Shown here: positions 1-9,851 of the stretch, in pieces
Numbering within the stretch: position 1 is the first letter of the stretch
How the letters are laid out: each line of letters starts with the position of its first letter
DNA from: Puniceibacterium sp. IMCC21224
Lineage (GTDB): Bacteria; Pseudomonadota; Alphaproteobacteria; Rhodobacterales; Rhodobacteraceae
Assembly (NCBI RefSeq): GCF_001038505.1
Contig: NZ_LDPY01000001.1
Location: 1,488,001 to 1,552,000, forward strand
Length of the DNA stretch: 64,000 nucleotides
Direction: 5' to 3'
Made by a program: the position numbers and the translations under genes
The notes under the pieces: generated by a model
The model's database searches: none
Told to the model about the DNA's origin: nothing
Seen by the model: the letters and a program-made list of their open reading frames with translations, nothing else

Positions 1-299
1 TCGGGTGTTGCCTCACGTTCGACATAGCCTGCATCCACCATGCGCTGGATCAGCTTGGTCATATGTGCGGGCTTGATCCGCAAAGCTTTGGCGATGACAC
101 CCTGACGCCGTCCGGGGTTCAGGCCAATCAGGCGCAACACGGTGAATTCCCCCGGTTTCATCTGCGTCGCGTCGAACGCGGCATAGAAGGAATCGAACGC
201 CTGCAGTTGCGCAACCCGCAGCAGAAACCCGAGCGAGGCGTTCAGGTCGCCAAAATCGAGGGTATCTTCGTCAGGCGTATCGCGCAGGGGCAGGTTCAT
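1..299 (-). CDS. MarR family transcriptional regulator (partial, C-terminus outside window)
   Basis: Only the first ~99 residues are present; the gene runs off the left edge. The fragment holds a winged-helix core with the MarR signature (a stretch reading ...GEFTVLRLIGLNPG..., then ...IAKALRIKPAHMTKLIQRMVDAGYVER...), where the second stretch is the recognition helix and start of the wing. Its start codon overlaps the stop of the crotonase gene by four bases (ATGA), so the two are co-transcribed and translationally coupled. Position beside feruloyl-CoA synthase matches CouR/FerR-type MarR repressors that sense hydroxycinnamoyl-CoA; that role is inferred from context, not seen. Confidence 0.85.
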   Translation of the reverse strand, partial: MNLPLRDTPDEDTLDFGDLNASLGFLLRVAQLQAFDSFYAAFDATQMKPGEFTVLRLIGLNPGRRQGVIAKALRIKPAHMTKLIQRMVDAGYVEREATP

Positions 300-1078
300 T
301 CGTTTGACCCCGGTTTTGCGACCTTACTACCGGCCTTTTTGCTGAGAAAGGCGTTCAGGCGCGCTTCGGCTTCGGGGCTGGTGGCGGTGAACGAGGCGAT
401 GAAGCTTTCGACAAACAGCCCGTCATCGGTGGCCATGTCCTGAATGCGGGGCAGAGCGTGGATGATCGCGTAGTTCGAAATCTCGGCATTGGTGGCTGCC
501 TGGGTTGCCAGTTCGACGGCTTTGTCCAGCGCCGCGCCCTCGGGCATCACATATTGCACCAGATTCCAGCGTTCGGCCTGATCCGCATCGACCGAACGTC
601 CAGTCAGCATCAGGTCCGTCATCCGCGCCACACCCATCAGCCGCGCGGTGCGCACCGACGCGCCGCCGCCGACAAAGATGCCGCGCTGCCCCTCGGGCAA
701 AGCAAAGAACGCCGAAGTATCCGCCACACGCACGTGGGTGGACGAAGCAAGTTCCAGTCCGCCGCCAACCACTGCACCATGCAACGCGGAAATCCACGGC
801 AGCCTGCCACGCTGGATGCGGCCAAAAACCTCGTGCCAGCGGCGCGATCCGTGCACCCCCTCGAACGGAGTCTTGCGGACATGTTCGGCCAGATCCAGCC
901 CGGCACAGAAATGCGGGCCATTGGCATGGATCACGCCAGCCTTGGCAACCGCTTCGGCCCATGTGATCGCAGCGTTCAGCTCTTCGACAAAGGCATCGGA
1001 AATGGCGTTGCGCTTTTCCGGTCGGTCCAGACAGATCAGGGCGACGTCGCCGCGCAGTTCAGTGGTAAGATAAGGCAT
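296..1078 (-). CDS. Enoyl-CoA hydratase/isomerase (crotonase) family protein
   Basis: A 260-residue crotonase-fold protein, the normal length for the family. Seen: the N-terminal LDRPEKRNAIS segment, the oxyanion-hole segment HFCAGLDLAEH, the second oxyanion segment GAVVGGGLELAS and an acidic candidate catalytic residue in LPEGQRGIFVGGG. Adjacent feruloyl-CoA synthase across a shared promoter region suggests action on a hydroxycinnamoyl-CoA (hydration, possibly hydratase/lyase cleavage to an aromatic aldehyde). The exact reaction cannot be read from sequence; a generic enoyl-CoA hydratase is the alternative. An AAGGA element lies about 10 bases before the ATG. The MarR gene follows with a four-base overlap. 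Confidence 0.85.
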   Translation of the reverse strand: MPYLTTELRGDVALICLDRPEKRNAISDAFVEELNAAITWAEAVAKAGVIHANGPHFCAGLDLAEHVRKTPFEGVHGSRRWHEVFGRIQRGRLPWISALHGAVVGGGLELASSTHVRVADTSAFFALPEGQRGIFVGGGASVRTARLMGVARMTDLMLTGRSVDADQAERWNLVQYVMPEGAALDKAVELATQAATNAEISNYAIIHALPRIQDMATDDGLFVESFIASFTATSPEAEARLNAFLSKKAGSKVAKPGSNE

Positions 1079-1266
1079 CAGGCAGTTTATTCCTTAGGAT
1101 CGTGTCATAATGTATCCATGGAAAATATATCCCTGTAAACTAGTATTTGTTGACACGAGCCACGCGCGCCCCCCAAACATAGGCTTCGGCGCTGCTCCCA
1201 GATCCGCCGCCCATCGGGTGCTGCGCAACGGGGCGTCCGAGATCAGGAGCGGGGAGGCTCAGTCCA
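1079..1266. promoter_or_regulatory. Divergent promoter/operator region of the hydroxycinnamate module
   Basis: This 188-base gap separates the leftward crotonase-marR pair from rightward feruloyl-CoA synthase. It is AT-richer than its surroundings. An 8-base perfect inverted repeat, TCGTGTCA at 1100-1107 and TGACACGA at 1151-1158, brackets the core; the right arm overlaps a TTGACA (1150-1155) that could be a rightward -35. A TCCATGGA palindrome lies at 1115-1122, and TTTACA on the minus strand (1134-1139) could be a leftward -35. This is consistent with control of both sides by the adjacent MarR protein, but binding is inferred. Confidence 0.5.
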
Positions 1267-3096
1267 ATGAAGTCGGGAAAACTGCGCGATGTGGCGCTTT
1301 GGCAGACGGATATCGCCTGGGAAAGACGGGCGGATGGCGCGGTTCTGGTCTGGCAGACTGGTGCGTTGCCGCCTTACCCTGACCGCCTGTCGGATCGGAT
1401 CGCTCATTGGGCGCAAGTCTCCCCGCAGACTACCTGGATGGCCGAGCGGGACGATGCAGGCAACTGGGCCCGGGTCGATTATGCGGAGCTGTTCGTGCAG
1501 GTCCGATCCATCGGGCAGGCGCTACTGGATCTGAACCTGTCCACCGAACGGCCATTGGTGATCCTGTCGGGCAATTCCATCGCCCACGCGCTGATGGCGC
1601 TGGGGGCGCAATATGTCGGCATTCCCTCGGCGGCGTTGGCACCGGCCTATGCCACATCTTCGGGCGATTTCGTCAAGTTGCGGCAGATCCGCGATCAGAT
1701 CACGCCGGGGGCGGTCTTTGCCGACGATCTGGCCCCGTTCACACCGGCCATAGACGCTGTTTTTACTGATCTGCCGCGACTTGGCCTGCGCGGCGCTGGA
1801 CGGGTGATCGACTGGGACAGCCTGCTGGTGACACCTGTCACCGGTGCCGTTGATGCGGCCAATCAGGCCACCGGCCCTGATACAGTGGCCAAGTTCATGT
1901 TCACATCAGGCACCACCGGCGCGCCCAAGGCGGTGATCCAGACTCAGCGGATGCTCTGCTCTAACATGGAGATGGTGCGCGACTGCTTTGCCTATCTCAA
2001 GGACGAGCCGCCGGTGCTGCTGGACTGGGCACCGTGGAACCATGTGGCAGCTGGCAATAAACTGTTCAATATGGCGCTCTATAACGGCGGCACATTCTAC
2101 ATTGATGCTGGCAAGCCGTCGCCGGCGCTGATCGGCCAGACCATTGCCAACCTGCGTGACGTGTCGCCCAACTGGTATTTCAACGTGCCTGTCGGTTTTG
2201 AGATGCTGGTCGAGGCGATGCGCAGCGACCAAGAACTGGCGCAGAGCTTTTTCCGCAATCTCAAGCTGATGATGTACGCTGGCGCGGCGATGGCCGAACA
2301 CACCTGGGCCGAATTGGATCGGTTGGCAATCGAGGTGACGGGCGAACGTATCCTGCTGTCCACCGGGCTGGGGTCGACCGAAACTGCGCCACATGCGCTG
2401 TTTTGCACGGAACCGCAGGAGAAACCCGGCAATGTCGGTCTCCCCAACAAGGGGCTGACGCTAAAGCTGGTGCCGGTCGACGGCAAATGGGAGGCGCATG
2501 TCAAAGGCCCGTCGATCACGCCGGGATACTGGCGCGATGCCAAGCTGACAGCCGAGGCGTTTGACGACGAAGGCTTTTACAACTTTGGTGATGCGCTGCG
2601 CTTTGCGGATCCCGACGATCCGTCAAAGGGGTTCTTTTTTGACGGTCGCACAGCCGAGAATTTCAAGCTGGCCACCGGCACATGGGTCAGCGTCGGCATG
2701 TTGCGCGCCAAATTGACCAATGCACTGGATGGTCTGGCGCGCGATGTGGTGATCGCGGGCGAGGGGCAGACCCGGCTGGGCGCGCTTCTGCTGCCGTTCC
2801 GTCCCGCTATCGAACGACTGGTCCCGAATGGCGCAACATTGTCGGATGCCGCACTATATGCCCATCCGGTTCTGCGTGCCAAAGTGGCCGAACTTTTGGC
2901 GCGCCACAATGCCACCGCCGGGGGCAGTTCCATGCGCGTCCCGCTGGCGCTGTTCCTGACCGAACCACTGGATTTCGACAAGGGTGAGGTGACGGACAAG
3001 GGGTCCGTGAACCAGCGTGCGGTGCTGCGTCAGCGTTCTAACCTGATCGAGGCACTGTTCGCGGGCGATCCACAGGTGATCGATAGTCAGGTTTGA
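1267..3096 (+). CDS. fcs: Feruloyl-CoA synthase (acyl-CoA synthetase, ANL superfamily)
   Basis: A 609-residue adenylate-forming enzyme that would activate ferulate or p-coumarate to the CoA thioester using ATP. The P-loop-like A3 motif FTSGTTGAPKAV is near residue 211, a LSTGLGSTETAP segment (A5 region) follows, and the A8 hinge reads FDGRTAENFKLATGTWVSV, a form typical of feruloyl-CoA synthases rather than fatty-acyl ligases (GRxKD). ATG at 1267 has GGGGAGG about nine bases upstream. It is transcribed away from the crotonase-marR pair and probably starts the pathway. Substrate range (ferulate, coumarate, caffeate) is inferred. No strong terminator was seen after it. Confidence 0.88.
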   Translation: MKSGKLRDVALWQTDIAWERRADGAVLVWQTGALPPYPDRLSDRIAHWAQVSPQTTWMAERDDAGNWARVDYAELFVQVRSIGQALLDLNLSTERPLVILSGNSIAHALMALGAQYVGIPSAALAPAYATSSGDFVKLRQIRDQITPGAVFADDLAPFTPAIDAVFTDLPRLGLRGAGRVIDWDSLLVTPVTGAVDAANQATGPDTVAKFMFTSGTTGAPKAVIQTQRMLCSNMEMVRDCFAYLKDEPPVLLDWAPWNHVAAGNKLFNMALYNGGTFYIDAGKPSPALIGQTIANLRDVSPNWYFNVPVGFEMLVEAMRSDQELAQSFFRNLKLMMYAGAAMAEHTWAELDRLAIEVTGERILLSTGLGSTETAPHALFCTEPQEKPGNVGLPNKGLTLKLVPVDGKWEAHVKGPSITPGYWRDAKLTAEAFDDEGFYNFGDALRFADPDDPSKGFFFDGRTAENFKLATGTWVSVGMLRAKLTNALDGLARDVVIAGEGQTRLGALLLPFRPAIERLVPNGATLSDAALYAHPVLRAKVAELLARHNATAGGSSMRVPLALFLTEPLDFDKGEVTDKGSVNQRAVLRQRSNLIEALFAGDPQVIDSQV

Positions 3097-3157
3097 CCGG
3101 CAGCACCACTTTCTGATCTCGCCGGCAGGCGTTTTCCCAAAGCGCTGTACGGACAAA

Positions 3158-3169
3158 TTCCAATTGGAA
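3158..3169. promoter_or_regulatory. 12-bp perfect palindrome upstream of isocitrate dehydrogenase
   Basis: TTCCAATTGGAA is a perfect 12-base palindrome 61 bases before the isocitrate dehydrogenase start. It lies in the 134-base gap after feruloyl-CoA synthase, where the promoter should be. It may be an operator, but no family was recognised. Confidence 0.3.
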
Positions 3170-3230
3170 CGCCGCCCCGGAGTTGTGGTCAGTGGACGTC
3201 GCAAAGCGTCTCGTTTAAGGAAGATGTCAA

Positions 3231-5474
3231 ATGCAACAGGGGCTTTTGAACATGGCTGACTCGAACAACGTCGATATCGTATACACCAAAGTGGATGAGG
3301 CACCGGAATTGGCGTCTGCGTCGCTTTTGCCGATCATCCGCAGCTTTGCCGCTGCGGCCGGGGTGTCTGTCGGCACCCGCGATATTTCTCTTGCCGGGCG
3401 CATCATCGCCACCTTCCCGGAAAAGCTGACACCCGAGCAGCGCCAGTCCGACGACCTCGCAATCCTGGGCGATCTGGTCAAATCGCCTGACGCCAATGTC
3501 ATCAAGCTTCCCAATATTTCGGCCTCGGTGCCGCAGTTGGTTGCGGCGCTGAAAGAACTGCAATCGCAGGGCTACGATCTGCCGGACTACCCCGAAGATC
3601 CGCAGACCGCCGAAGAAAAAGATGTGCGCGCCCGTTTTGATGCGATCAAAGGCTCGGCCGTAAACCCGGTTCTGCGCGAGGGTAATTCGGACCGTCGCGC
3701 GGCTATCGCCGTGAAGAAATACGCTATGGCCAACCCGCATTCGATGGGTGCTTGGGCCAGCGACAGCAAAACCCATGTCTCGACCATGTCGGCCAACGAC
3801 TTCCGCTCGAACGAGACCTCGGTCACGCTGAGCGACGCCCAAGCCGGACCCGCCAAGATCGAGCTGACCGCAACCGATGGCACGGTGACCGTTCTTAAGG
3901 ACGGTGTGACGTTCCCGGCAGGCACCGTGGTCGATGCGACGTTCCTGTCGGCCAAGGCGCTGGATGCATTTCTGGCCGAACAGATCGAGGCGACGAAACA
4001 GGACGGCGTCCTTTTCTCGATCCACCTCAAGGCCACGATGATGAAAGTGTCCGACCCGATCATCTTTGGCCACGCCGTTGCTGCCTATCTGCAGCCGGTG
4101 TTTGACACCTATGGCGATGCGCTGGCCGCTGCCGGCGCCAACCCGAATGCCGGAATTGGCGATCTGCTGGCCCGTGTGGCCGATATGGCGGAAAAAGACG
4201 CGATTCTGGCCGCCATCGACAGCACGCTGGCAGACCGTCCGCCGCTCTATATGGTGAATTCTGACAAGGGCATCACCAACCTGCATGTGCCGTCAGATGT
4301 GATCATCGACGCCTCGCTACCGGCGCTGATCCGCGCCGGCGGCAAGGGCTGGGGGCCGGACGGCAAAGAGGCCGATACCAACTGCGTCATCCCCGACAGC
4401 TCGTACGCTGCGGTGTATGCCGAAACCATCGCCTATTTCAAAGAGACCGGCGCGCTGGACCCGACCACCGCAGGCACGGTACAAAACATCGGCCTGATGG
4501 CGCAAAAGGCCGAGGAATACGGTTCGCACCCCACCACATTTGAAATCGCGGCAGCAGGTACCGTGCGCATGATTGCGGCCAATGGCGACGTGCTGCACGA
4601 ACACGCGGTTGAGGTGGGCGATATCTGGCGCTCGGCCTCGACGCGCAAGGCCCCGGTCGAGGATTGGGTCAGTCTCGCAATTTCGCGTCAAAAGGCCGAA
4701 AACTGCCAGGCGATCTTTTGGCTGGACGAAACCCGCGCCCATGACGCGCAGCTGATCGCCTATGTCAAACCGTTGCTCGCCGCAGCGGGTGCGACTGACA
4801 AGTTCCAGATCCTCGCTCCGCGCGAGGCGACGCGCCTGTCGTTCGAAACCATCCGCAAGGGCGAAACATCCATTGCGGTGACCGGCAACGTGCTGCGCGA
4901 CTACCTCACCGATTTGTTTCCGATCCTCGAACTTGGCACCTCGGCCAAGATGCTGTCGATCGTCAAGCTGATGAACGGCGGCGGTATGTTCGAGACCGGG
5001 GCAGGCGGGTCGGCCCCGAAACATGTGCAGCAGCTGGTAGAGGAAAACCATCTGCGCTGGGATTCACTGGGTGAATTCTGCGCGCTGGGGGAAAGCCTCA
5101 AATTCCTTGCCGATGTCAAAGGCAATGAAAAGGCGCGTATACTGGGCGAGGCGGTCGATGTGGCGACGCAAGGCATCCTCGACAACAACAAATCGCCCAG
5201 CCGTCGTGTTGGGCAGCCTGACAACCGCGACAGCCATTTCTTTTTTGCGCTGTACTGGGCGCAGGCGCTGGCTGAGCAGAGCAAGGATGCAGAGCTGGCC
5301 GCGCATTTCGCCCCGATTGCCGCGACGCTGGCGTCACAAGAGTCTGCAATCGTTGCCGATCTGGCCGCCGCTCAGGGTGGCGTTGCCGAGACCGGCGGTT
5401 ATTATCATACCGATGCGGCCAAGACCGTCGGCGTGATGCGTCCGTCATCGGTGTTCAATAAGATCATCGGTTGA
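3231..5474 (+). CDS. icd: NADP-dependent isocitrate dehydrogenase, monomeric type
   Basis: A 747-residue protein matching the monomeric (IDH-II) isocitrate dehydrogenase family, usually ~740 residues and unrelated in length to the ~400-residue dimeric enzyme. It oxidatively decarboxylates isocitrate to 2-oxoglutarate in the TCA cycle and makes NADPH. Family-typical segments include [23 protein letters not shown] and the [21 protein letters not shown] region near the C-terminus. The start at 3231 is chosen because AAGGAAG ends seven bases before it; a second in-frame ATG at 3252 is possible. It is a single-gene unit with a strong terminator. Confidence 0.95.
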   Translation: MQQGLLNMADSNNVDIVYTKVDEAPELASASLLPIIRSFAAAAGVSVGTRDISLAGRIIATFPEKLTPEQRQSDDLAILGDLVKSPDANVIKLPNISASVPQLVAALKELQSQGYDLPDYPEDPQTAEEKDVRARFDAIKGSAVNPVLREGNSDRRAAIAVKKYAMANPHSMGAWASDSKTHVSTMSANDFRSNETSVTLSDAQAGPAKIELTATDGTVTVLKDGVTFPAGTVVDATFLSAKALDAFLAEQIEATKQDGVLFSIHLKATMMKVSDPIIFGHAVAAYLQPVFDTYGDALAAAGANPNAGIGDLLARVADMAEKDAILAAIDSTLADRPPLYMVNSDKGITNLHVPSDVIIDASLPALIRAGGKGWGPDGKEADTNCVIPDSSYAAVYAETIAYFKETGALDPTTAGTVQNIGLMAQKAEEYGSHPTTFEIAAAGTVRMIAANGDVLHEHAVEVGDIWRSASTRKAPVEDWVSLAISRQKAENCQAIFWLDETRAHDAQLIAYVKPLLAAAGATDKFQILAPREATRLSFETIRKGETSIAVTGNVLRDYLTDLFPILELGTSAKMLSIVKLMNGGGMFETGAGGSAPKHVQQLVEENHLRWDSLGEFCALGESLKFLADVKGNEKARILGEAVDVATQGILDNNKSPSRRVGQPDNRDSHFFFALYWAQALAEQSKDAELAAHFAPIAATLASQESAIVADLAAAQGGVAETGGYYHTDAAKTVGVMRPSSVFNKIIG

Positions 5475-5494
5475 TTGTTTCTAGAATTGAAGTC

Positions 5495-5525
5495 GCCGTC
5501 CGAGGATACCTCGGGCGGCTTTTTT
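5495..5525 (+). terminator. Rho-independent terminator of icd
   Basis: An 11-bp stem (GCCGTCCGAGG against CCTCGGGCGGC, one G-U pair) with a three-base loop is followed directly by six T residues, 21 bases after the icd stop. Confidence 0.92.
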
Positions 5526-6462
5526 ACGCTTCCGGCTGGGCAATGTCGCGTGGGGTTGCGTCACGGGCGCCTATGATACCGCTGACCGATGCGCTCGGGA
5601 TGTCGACGCTGCGTCCTGGGTTGCCATGGAATTTGCAAATCCCCGTTTGGTGCGGATCAGTTTCATCGGTTCAGGCGGACTACCTATAAGTATATCTTGT
5701 GTCGACTGATGCAGCCAAAAGCCTGTCAAAATTGTGGCAGAGGTGCCGAATAGTGGCGCAGATTGTGTTGTCTAGGGTGGCCAGCTCGACGGTTGATTCG
5801 GGATTTGTTACTGGAAACCGGCGGTGCGGCTGATCAATCTATCCACGTTCGGGCGATTGATGCGCCTCAATGTACAAACGCTGCCACATTTGAACGCAAG
5901 AACGCGAACAGTTTACTTCGAACTGGGATCGCTGACATTGTGTCCAATTTTGCAACAATGCGCGATTCAGCGTGCCAGAGGTTTGCAAAAATCCATGAAA
6001 AATCCATGCTAAACCGGTAATTCGACCTGAGCGGACCGCAGGACACCGCGAAGCGAACGAAACAATCATGCGCCCAAAGACACAAATGCCTAGCGGCGAA
6101 TACCCCGACGCGACGACAAAAGCGGAAATGCAGAAAGCTTTCATACATTTTGTCCTTTGTTCGCGACATCAGCTTAAGTATTAATCTCTCAAGCCCAACT
6201 GGGGGGTGATGTCTGTTGGCCACGGGGGCGGCCGCTGAACTGTATCGCATCCGCAGGGTGCTAAGGGACGCGTGGGTCGGGAAACCGATGAGCCGCCAGA
6301 AGGCGACCTTTGTTCACCATTTGGGTGGGCAGACGACATCGCGCGACCTTGGCACGATTGCAAGCTATACACACAAACGAAACCGGGCGGTGCTATCGTG
6401 CTGCCGTCGCGCAGCTGCGGCATGGGGCTTGCCCCCGTCTTAATGTAAAGAGGGTCAATGAG
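5526..6462. other. Long intergenic region before the RTX/Hint gene, no convincing gene
   Basis: About 935 bases lie between the icd terminator and the RTX gene start. Short open frames occur on both strands, but none has a ribosome-binding site together with recognisable protein character. A tandem perfect repeat of the 11-mer AAAAATCCATG fills 5987-6008. AT-rich segments near 6140-6185 could hold the promoter of the large downstream gene. A long 5' leader or small RNA is possible but not shown. Confidence 0.4.
5987..6008 (+). repeat. Tandem 11-bp direct repeat
   Basis: AAAAATCCATG occurs twice back to back (5987-5997, 5998-6008) with no mismatch. An 11-base period is about one helical turn, so both copies present the same DNA face, as paired binding sites often do. 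Function is unknown. Confidence 0.6.
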
Positions 6463-9400
6463 ATGACTGATTTGGTATTAGACTGGGGCACACTAGGCGC
6501 CTACGGAACGAATTTGGATAGCACGGGGCCTGATACGGTCTCTGCAACGATCGAAACCGGGGGCGTCGCAATCGACGTGATCTACACCGGGGTCGAGCCG
6601 GGCAATCAGGCGTTCACCTTCAATTCCGAAGGGTATGTGGCGGACGGCGAAACCATCGACCCGTATTCGCATCTCAAACTGTTTGGCGATGGCAGCGGCA
6701 CAGCTACCCCGTCGACCGAAGAGACGTCGAACGTCGTCTTTGATTTTCGCGCGACCGACACGTCGCTGTTCACCGACAACGTTCAGAACGTGACCTTCCG
6801 GCTGTCAGATGTCGATTCCAGCGATACGAACGAAGATCTGGATGGCGAACCAAATGGGACGTTTCAGGATTTCCTGACCGTCACAGCCTATGATGCCGAG
6901 GGAAATTCGACCCCGGTGACGCTGACCCCGGCTGGCACTGCAACGGTTGCAGGTGACACCGTGTCCGGCAACACCACCAGCGGCTTTGCCGATGTGGACG
7001 GTTCGGTTCTGGTCAGCATTCCCGGCCCGATTTCGCGTATCGAATTTACCTATGACAACGGCGGCAACGCGGCTCAGGGTCTTTTGATCTCGGATGTGCA
7101 GTTTTCGACCGTGGACGTAGAAGATGAGAACGACGCGCCGGTGGCCGTCGATGATGACGTGACAACCGACGCGGATATGGATGTCACCATTGAGGCACTG
7201 GCAAACGACTCGGACCCCGATGGAGATGAGATTTCGATTGTCGACAATACTGCCCCGGCCAATGGCACTGTCACCGATAATGGTGACGGCACATTTGGCT
7301 ACACGCCGAATGCAGGCTTCATCGGCACGGATACCTTTGATTATACAATCAGCGATCCCTCGGGCGCGACGGACACCGGCACCGTGACGATTAAGGTGGG
7401 CGAGGACACTATAGATGGCGGTAACCGCCCGCCCGTGGCCGAGGATGACAGCGCAACCGTGCCCAGCGGCACGACCACAGCGATCCCAGTGCTGTTCAAC
7501 GACAGCGACCCTGACGGTGATCCTTTCACCATCACCACGCTGACTGCGGCCAATGGTACGGTTACCGACAATGGCGACGGCACGGTGAATTACACACCGA
7601 ACGACGGTTTCACGGGTGAAGATACGATCTCGTACACCATCACGGATGATGGCGGTCTGTCTGACGATGCTGTTGGCATTGTGACCGTCGAAGTTGGTGA
7701 CACCAATGGTAACCCGGTTGCCAATGATGACACGGCTGACACAATCGGCGATCCGGTGATCATTTCCGTACTGGAAAACGACACCGATCCTGACGATGAT
7801 CCACTGACTGTCACCGATGTTTCTGACCCGGACAACGGCACGGTTGTGATCAATGACGACGGTACCGTGACTTACACCCCGGACGATGGTTTTGTCGGGG
7901 ATGACACCATCTCGTACACGATCGACGACGGGAATGGCGGCACGGACACTGGCACAATCACCGTGACGGTTGGGACTGCGCCGCCACCGCCGACCGGTGG
8001 TGATCCGCGTATCGACGTTGATGTTTTCCCGGTGGCTGATGCGGATCAAGCGCTCGACCCACTGGACGGGCTGGACGAAGATCCCGATCCCACCGACGAT
8101 ATGGAAACGCTGGTTGGCACGGATGGCGCTGACAGCATTGATGGTGGCGATGACAGCGATGTGATCACCGGTGGTGCCGGGGCTGATACGCTCGAGGGCG
8201 GGATCGACAATGACACCATCGACGGCGGCGGCGGCGACGACCTGATTACGGACGAGCAGGGCTCGGACAGCATCACAGGCGGCCAGGGCAATGATACCAT
8301 CGTGGCGGGTGTCGATACCTTCTCGGATTACGAAGGGGATGATCCCAGTTTCCCGCTGACCGTGGGCGGCACAACCTTCCTGTCCGATCCAAACACCACG
8401 GACGGCATGGACACCGTGCATGGCGAAATGGGCGATGACCTGATTTCGACCGGTGACGACGCCGACAGCATCACCGGCGGCGACGGCAACGACACGCTGG
8501 ACGGCGGTATCGACGACGACACCATCCGCGGCAACCTTGGTGATGACAGCATCATCGGTGGCCACGGTTCGGATTCGCTCGATGGGGGTCAGGGCAACGA
8601 TTACATCGACGGGTCGAACTTTGCGATCCTCGAGCAGATCGACGCCATCGACGTAAACACGGAAAACGACCGGGACAGCATCTATGGCGGTCTGGGCGAT
8701 GACACTCTGATCGGGGGCGACGATGACGACACTTTGCTTGGCGGCTCTGGCAATGACCTTCTGGATGGTGGCATCGATGAGGATAGCCTCAACGGTGGTG
8801 ATGATAACGACACTCTGATCGGTGGCCAGGGTGGCGACACCCTGAACGGTGGTGCAGGCGTCGACAGCATCGACGGCGGCGCGGATCGCGACGTGATTAT
8901 CGTCGACAGTGCCAGCGACGGCGCCGGTGATTATGTTCAGGGCGGCAACGCGGGCGACGATTTCGACATCCTCGACCTCAGCGGTGTTGGCGTTCAGGGC
9001 ACCGACTACCGTCTTGTCAACGTGACGCCCGACGATGATGGCGATCTGCCCAGCAACGGCATCGACGGGACGGTCGAATTCCTGAACGGGTCTGGCGCTG
9101 TCACCGGCACGATGGATTTCTTCAACATCGAACAGGTGGTGCCGTGCTTTACCCCGGGTACGCTGATTGCAACCCCGCAAGGCGAACGCCTGGTCGAGGA
9201 TCTGCGGGAAGGTGACCGGATTATCACCCGCGACAATGGTATTCAGGAAATCCGCTGGACGGGTCGCAAGGATCTGACCGGGCATCAGTTGTCACGTCAG
9301 CCGCACATGCGTCCCATCCTGATCCAGCGCGGCAGTCTGGGCAACAACCTGCCCGAGCATGATCTGCTGGTCAGTCCGAACCACCGCATTCTGGTCAACA

Positions 9401-9726
9401 ACGACAAGACCGCGCTGTATTTCGAGGAAAACGAAGTGCTGGCCGCGGCCAAGCACCTTACCGGCCTTGACGGAGTGGATGAGGTTGGCGCGTTGGGTGT
9501 CAGCTACCTGCACTTCATGTTCGACCGTCACGAGGTTGTGTTGTCAAACGGCGCCTGGACCGAAAGCTTCCAGCCCGGCGATTACAGTCTCAAGGGGATC
9601 GGTGGTGCGCAGCGCTCTGAAATCCTGGAACTGTTCCCGGAGCTGGAGCATGCCGAGGGCATTCAGAGCTATCAGTCGGCCCGCCGGTCGCTGAAAAAGC
9701 ACGAGGCAAAGCTTTTGACGAAGTAA
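6463..9726 (+). CDS. Secreted Ig-like/cadherin-like, RTX and Hint domain protein
   Basis: A 1087-residue, Asp/Gly-rich, cysteine-poor protein with no N-terminal signal peptide, as expected for type I (RTX) secretion. Order: N-terminal domain ~1-220; three cadherin/Ig-like repeats ~226-505, each with NGTVT-x-NGDGT-x-x-YTP followed by F-x-G-x-D-T; calcium-binding RTX nonapeptides (GGxGxDxL type) ~545-815; C-terminal Hint domain beginning at Cys895 in [10 protein letters not shown], with SPNHR as its conserved histidine segment. Such Hint proteins are frequent in Rhodobacteraceae and are probably surface or extracellular adhesin-like proteins. ATG at 6463 is chosen because AGAGGG precedes it by about nine bases. 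No type I exporter genes are adjacent. The target is unknown. Confidence 0.88.
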   Translation: MTDLVLDWGTLGAYGTNLDSTGPDTVSATIETGGVAIDVIYTGVEPGNQAFTFNSEGYVADGETIDPYSHLKLFGDGSGTATPSTEETSNVVFDFRATDTSLFTDNVQNVTFRLSDVDSSDTNEDLDGEPNGTFQDFLTVTAYDAEGNSTPVTLTPAGTATVAGDTVSGNTTSGFADVDGSVLVSIPGPISRIEFTYDNGGNAAQGLLISDVQFSTVDVEDENDAPVAVDDDVTTDADMDVTIEALANDSDPDGDEISIVDNTAPANGTVTDNGDGTFGYTPNAGFIGTDTFDYTISDPSGATDTGTVTIKVGEDTIDGGNRPPVAEDDSATVPSGTTTAIPVLFNDSDPDGDPFTITTLTAANGTVTDNGDGTVNYTPNDGFTGEDTISYTITDDGGLSDDAVGIVTVEVGDTNGNPVANDDTADTIGDPVIISVLENDTDPDDDPLTVTDVSDPDNGTVVINDDGTVTYTPDDGFVGDDTISYTIDDGNGGTDTGTITVTVGTAPPPPTGGDPRIDVDVFPVADADQALDPLDGLDEDPDPTDDMETLVGTDGADSIDGGDDSDVITGGAGADTLEGGIDNDTIDGGGGDDLITDEQGSDSITGGQGNDTIVAGVDTFSDYEGDDPSFPLTVGGTTFLSDPNTTDGMDTVHGEMGDDLISTGDDADSITGGDGNDTLDGGIDDDTIRGNLGDDSIIGGHGSDSLDGGQGNDYIDGSNFAILEQIDAIDVNTENDRDSIYGGLGDDTLIGGDDDDTLLGGSGNDLLDGGIDEDSLNGGDDNDTLIGGQGGDTLNGGAGVDSIDGGADRDVIIVDSASDGAGDYVQGGNAGDDFDILDLSGVGVQGTDYRLVNVTPDDDGDLPSNGIDGTVEFLNGSGAVTGTMDFFNIEQVVPCFTPGTLIATPQGERLVEDLREGDRIITRDNGIQEIRWTGRKDLTGHQLSRQPHMRPILIQRGSLGNNLPEHDLLVSPNHRILVNNDKTALYFEENEVLAAAKHLTGLDGVDEVGALGVSYLHFMFDRHEVVLSNGAWTESFQPGDYSLKGIGGAQRSEILELFPELEHAEGIQSYQSARRSLKKHEAKLLTK

Positions 9727-9769
9727 TCGTCAGGTAAACAGACGCAGTACAATCCGGTTGGATGTACGG

Positions 9770-9801
9770 AAAACGGGGCGGATCACACCGCCCCGTTTTT
9801 T
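9770..9801 (+). terminator. Terminator after the RTX/Hint gene, possibly bidirectional
   Basis: An A-flanked stem (AAAACGGGGCGG, loop ATCACA, CCGCCCCG) is followed by six T. The upstream A run makes it symmetrical, so it could also stop the leftward nucleotidyltransferase transcript ending at 9852. Confidence 0.85.
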
Positions 9802-9851
9802 GATTGTGGATGGCGACAGCGACGTCAGCGGCGCATTGTCCGCGCGCGACG

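Noticed and set aside
5763..6020. Short open frames in the leader of the RTX/Hint gene
   Set aside because: Several overlap on both strands, all lack ribosome-binding sites and family character; the tandem 11-mers lie within one of them.
8100..8900. Regularly spaced repeats resembling a CRISPR array
   Set aside because: The period is that of RTX nonapeptide codons, the repeats are degenerate, in frame and inside a gene.
6805..9285. Very long antisense open frame opposite the RTX/Hint gene
   Set aside because: It mirrors the Asp/Gly/Thr-rich repeats, whose GC-rich codons rarely give stops on the other strand. Its product is low-complexity Val/Ile/Arg with no domain or ribosome-binding site.
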